DNA of 64,000 bases, taken from positions 1-64,000 of the forward strand of contig CAKTTC010000006.1 in the NCBI GenBank assembly GCA_934613645.1, read 5' to 3'. A program made the translations under genes and the position numbers. How positions within the stretch are numbered: position 1 is the first letter of the stretch; each line of letters begins with the position of its first letter. This document shows positions 62,704-64,000 of this stretch, piece after piece. The stretch comes from an uncultured Opitutales bacterium. Its GTDB lineage: Bacteria; Verrucomicrobiota; Verrucomicrobiia; Opitutales; Intestinicryptomonadaceae. Below the pieces are notes generated by a model. It ran no database searches, had not been told where the DNA came from, and worked only from the letters and a program-made list of their open reading frames with translations.

Positions 62704-64000
62704 TTATATGGGTTTTGAGGGATCGACCACCAGAGTGAAGTCGAACTTCAAGATTCGCGGGTCGGTGGGGTCGGTTCTGACGTTCTCGCATTTCTTGATG
62801 AACGCAGACCTTTCGAACGACTTGAGCAAATCGTTGACGCGCTGAATTGCCTTGTTGTGGTCGTATGCCGTGGGATCGTCGGGGTTGAAGTCCCTTATGA
62901 GCAAACGCCCCGTAAGTTCGAGGTTGTATTTCTGGACATTGCCTTCGTTGGAGCGGACAACGTGCAACTTTTCAAGCCACACGTCCTTCTGTTCCATAAG
63001 GCGTTTTTCCAAGTCGATAAACAGTTCAATCCAGTTCGACTTCGATTTCGCCAAGCCTTCAAGCCCCGCGATTTTCGCCGCCAATTTCTTTGCCTGTGCG
63101 TCTTCCTCCTTGAGGAGTTCCGCGCGCTGAACCAGTGCGGGAGTGCCGTCGGTAAACTTCGCCGCGAAGTCGTTGTCGGCCTTCAGGCGGCTTTGCAACG
63201 CCAAATACGGGGGAACAACGGCAGCCGCAAGCAGTGCCGCCGCAAGCAGGTAGACGGGGCGTTTCTTTGCGAAAGAAGTTTCTTCCACGATGTGCGCGGG
63301 CAGCAAATTCACGCCCATTGCGCCCGTGATTGCCGAGCGAACCGCCTCTCCGACGACTTCGCTGAGGATTACCGCGTTCTCCGAAAGCAACGCCTGATTT
63401 ACCTTCGGCGAGATTCTGAGGTTTGCGGTCGGGTCGAGGAATTCGACCTCCATTTTGAGGTTTTCCGCGAGGTAATCGGCAAAGCCCGCCAACTGGCTCG
63501 CCCTGCCCGTGAGGTAGATTTTGGAGGGCGGATTTACCCTGCCCATGCGGCGGTAGTTGATTATCGAGCGGCGGAGTTCGTCGCAAATGCGCTTTTTAAA
63601 GAGTTCCGCGCCCGCCGAGAAATGCTCCACGCCCGCAACGTTCGCCGAATCGGCGGCCATATAGCGGCGTTTGAGTTCTTCCGCGCCCACAAAGCTCTGA
63701 CCGAGCGAATCGGCAATGCTCTGGGTGATGACGTTTCCGCCCGCGGCAATACTGCGCACAAACACGCCGTCGTCGCGGACAATCATCATATTCGAGAATT
63801 TTGCGCCCACGTTGAGCACCACGCTGTCGGCGGGCAAACCGCAATATTTCCAAGCGTTGTAGTCAAGCATGGAAGCGGCGTCGATACAGTCGGCTATGAC
63901 GCCCGCCGAAGCGAGGGTCTGGCAGAACGCGTCCGCCTCCGAAGCGCGCATCGAAGCAAGGAATATTTCCGTTTCTATGCCGTCGTCGGAAACAACTTGG
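62704..64000 (-). CDS. Amuc_1101-family PilM-like pilus protein (5' end outside window)
   Basis: The open frame continues to the window edge without a start, so the N-terminus is missing; the internal ATG at 63951 is not the start. The visible 431 residues include an actin-like PilM part (VVLNVGAKFSNMMIVRDDGV, FVRSIAAGGNVITQSIA, KIYLTGRASQLAGFADYL), a membrane helix (RPVYLLAAALLAAAVVPPYL) and a PilN-like C-terminal domain (WIELFIDLEKRLMEQKDVWL). So PilM and PilN functions appear fused. It lies 24 bases upstream of the Amuc_1100-like gene. Confidence 0.85.
   Translation of the reverse strand, partial: QVVSDDGIETEIFLASMRASEADAFCQTLASAGVIADCIDAASMLDYNAWKYCGLPADSVVLNVGAKFSNMMIVRDDGVFVRSIAAGGNVITQSIADSLGQSFVGAEELKRRYMAADSANVAGVEHFSAGAELFKKRICDELRRSIINYRRMGRVNPPSKIYLTGRASQLAGFADYLAENLKMEVEFLDPTANLRISPKVNQALLSENAVILSEVVGEAVRSAITGAMGVNLLPAHIVEETSFAKKRPVYLLAAALLAAAVVPPYLALQSRLKADNDFAAKFTDGTPALVQRAELLKEEDAQAKKLAAKIAGLEGLAKSKSNWIELFIDLEKRLMEQKDVWLEKLHVVRSNEGNVQKYNLELTGRLLIRDFNPDDPTAYDHNKAIQRVNDLLKSFERSAFIKKCENVRTDPTDPRILKFDFTLVVDPSKPI

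Overview
This 64 kb window looks like chromosomal DNA from a member of the Verrucomicrobiota, probably near the Opitutales/Puniceicoccales. The main evidence is a block at the right edge matching the Akkermansia Amuc_1098-1101 pilus genes: a TPR secretin, two small single-pass proteins and a PilM-like protein. A pyrH-frr-proB order, lipid A genes with an lpxC-fabZ fusion, LptE- and BamD-like genes and PotABCD support a Gram-negative cell. A BNR sialidase-like protein, a DUF5696-like putative glycosidase, an esterase and uxaA/uxaB suggest a carbohydrate-degrading life style. The assignment is inference; there is no rRNA in the window.

Layout. 1-2.5 kb: the 3' end of an unrecognised gene, a secreted BNR protein, a SufD-like remnant and tRNA-Gly. 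2.5-6.5 kb (minus): a PstS-like protein, sufT, proB, frr, pyrH. 6.5-12.7 kb (minus): a tightly overlapping run of M16 peptidase, methyltransferase, ribD, MBL hydrolase and esterase. 13-17.1 kb: metG, a glycosyltransferase pseudogene with two lesions, and an MFS transporter. 17.4-25.2 kb: an orphan membrane protein, tRNA-Leu, a repeat cluster, a pentapeptide-repeat gene truncated by the repeat, a 586-aa unknown, tmRNA, three small lipoproteins and a second repeat cluster. 25.2-33.2 kb: DUF5696-like protein, PPi-type phosphofructokinase, DUF2157 and GDYXXLXY proteins, aspS, and a third repeat cluster. 33.2-40.7 kb: uxaA/uxaB, potABCD and a histone H1-like protein with a cysteine tail. 41-52.8 kb (minus): fmt, der, an aminotransferase, an Lrp-type regulator, an mnmM-like methyltransferase preceded by a tandem hairpin array, lpxA, lpxC-fabZ, ftsK, recN. 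53-57.7 kb: ybaK, a fourth repeat cluster, tRNA-Gln, rpe, an lptE-like gene, a bamD-like gene, a DedA/YqaA protein and tRNA-Arg. 57.8-64 kb: the pilus operon.

The most unusual content is not protein coding. Four gene-free stretches (about 18.95-19.63, 24.29-25.21, 32.43-33.24 and 53.62-54.39 kb) are built from a shared kit of short modules. The commonest is a half-unit with a conserved frame around a hairpin. The stem of that hairpin changes between copies while staying paired, and two half-units face each other to make an element of about 118 bp with similar inverted ends. One copy of an associated module has replaced the 3' end of a pentapeptide-repeat gene, and others start within a few bases of stop codons. 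This looks like a small non-autonomous mobile or structured-RNA/ssDNA repeat family. No transposase is present in the window.
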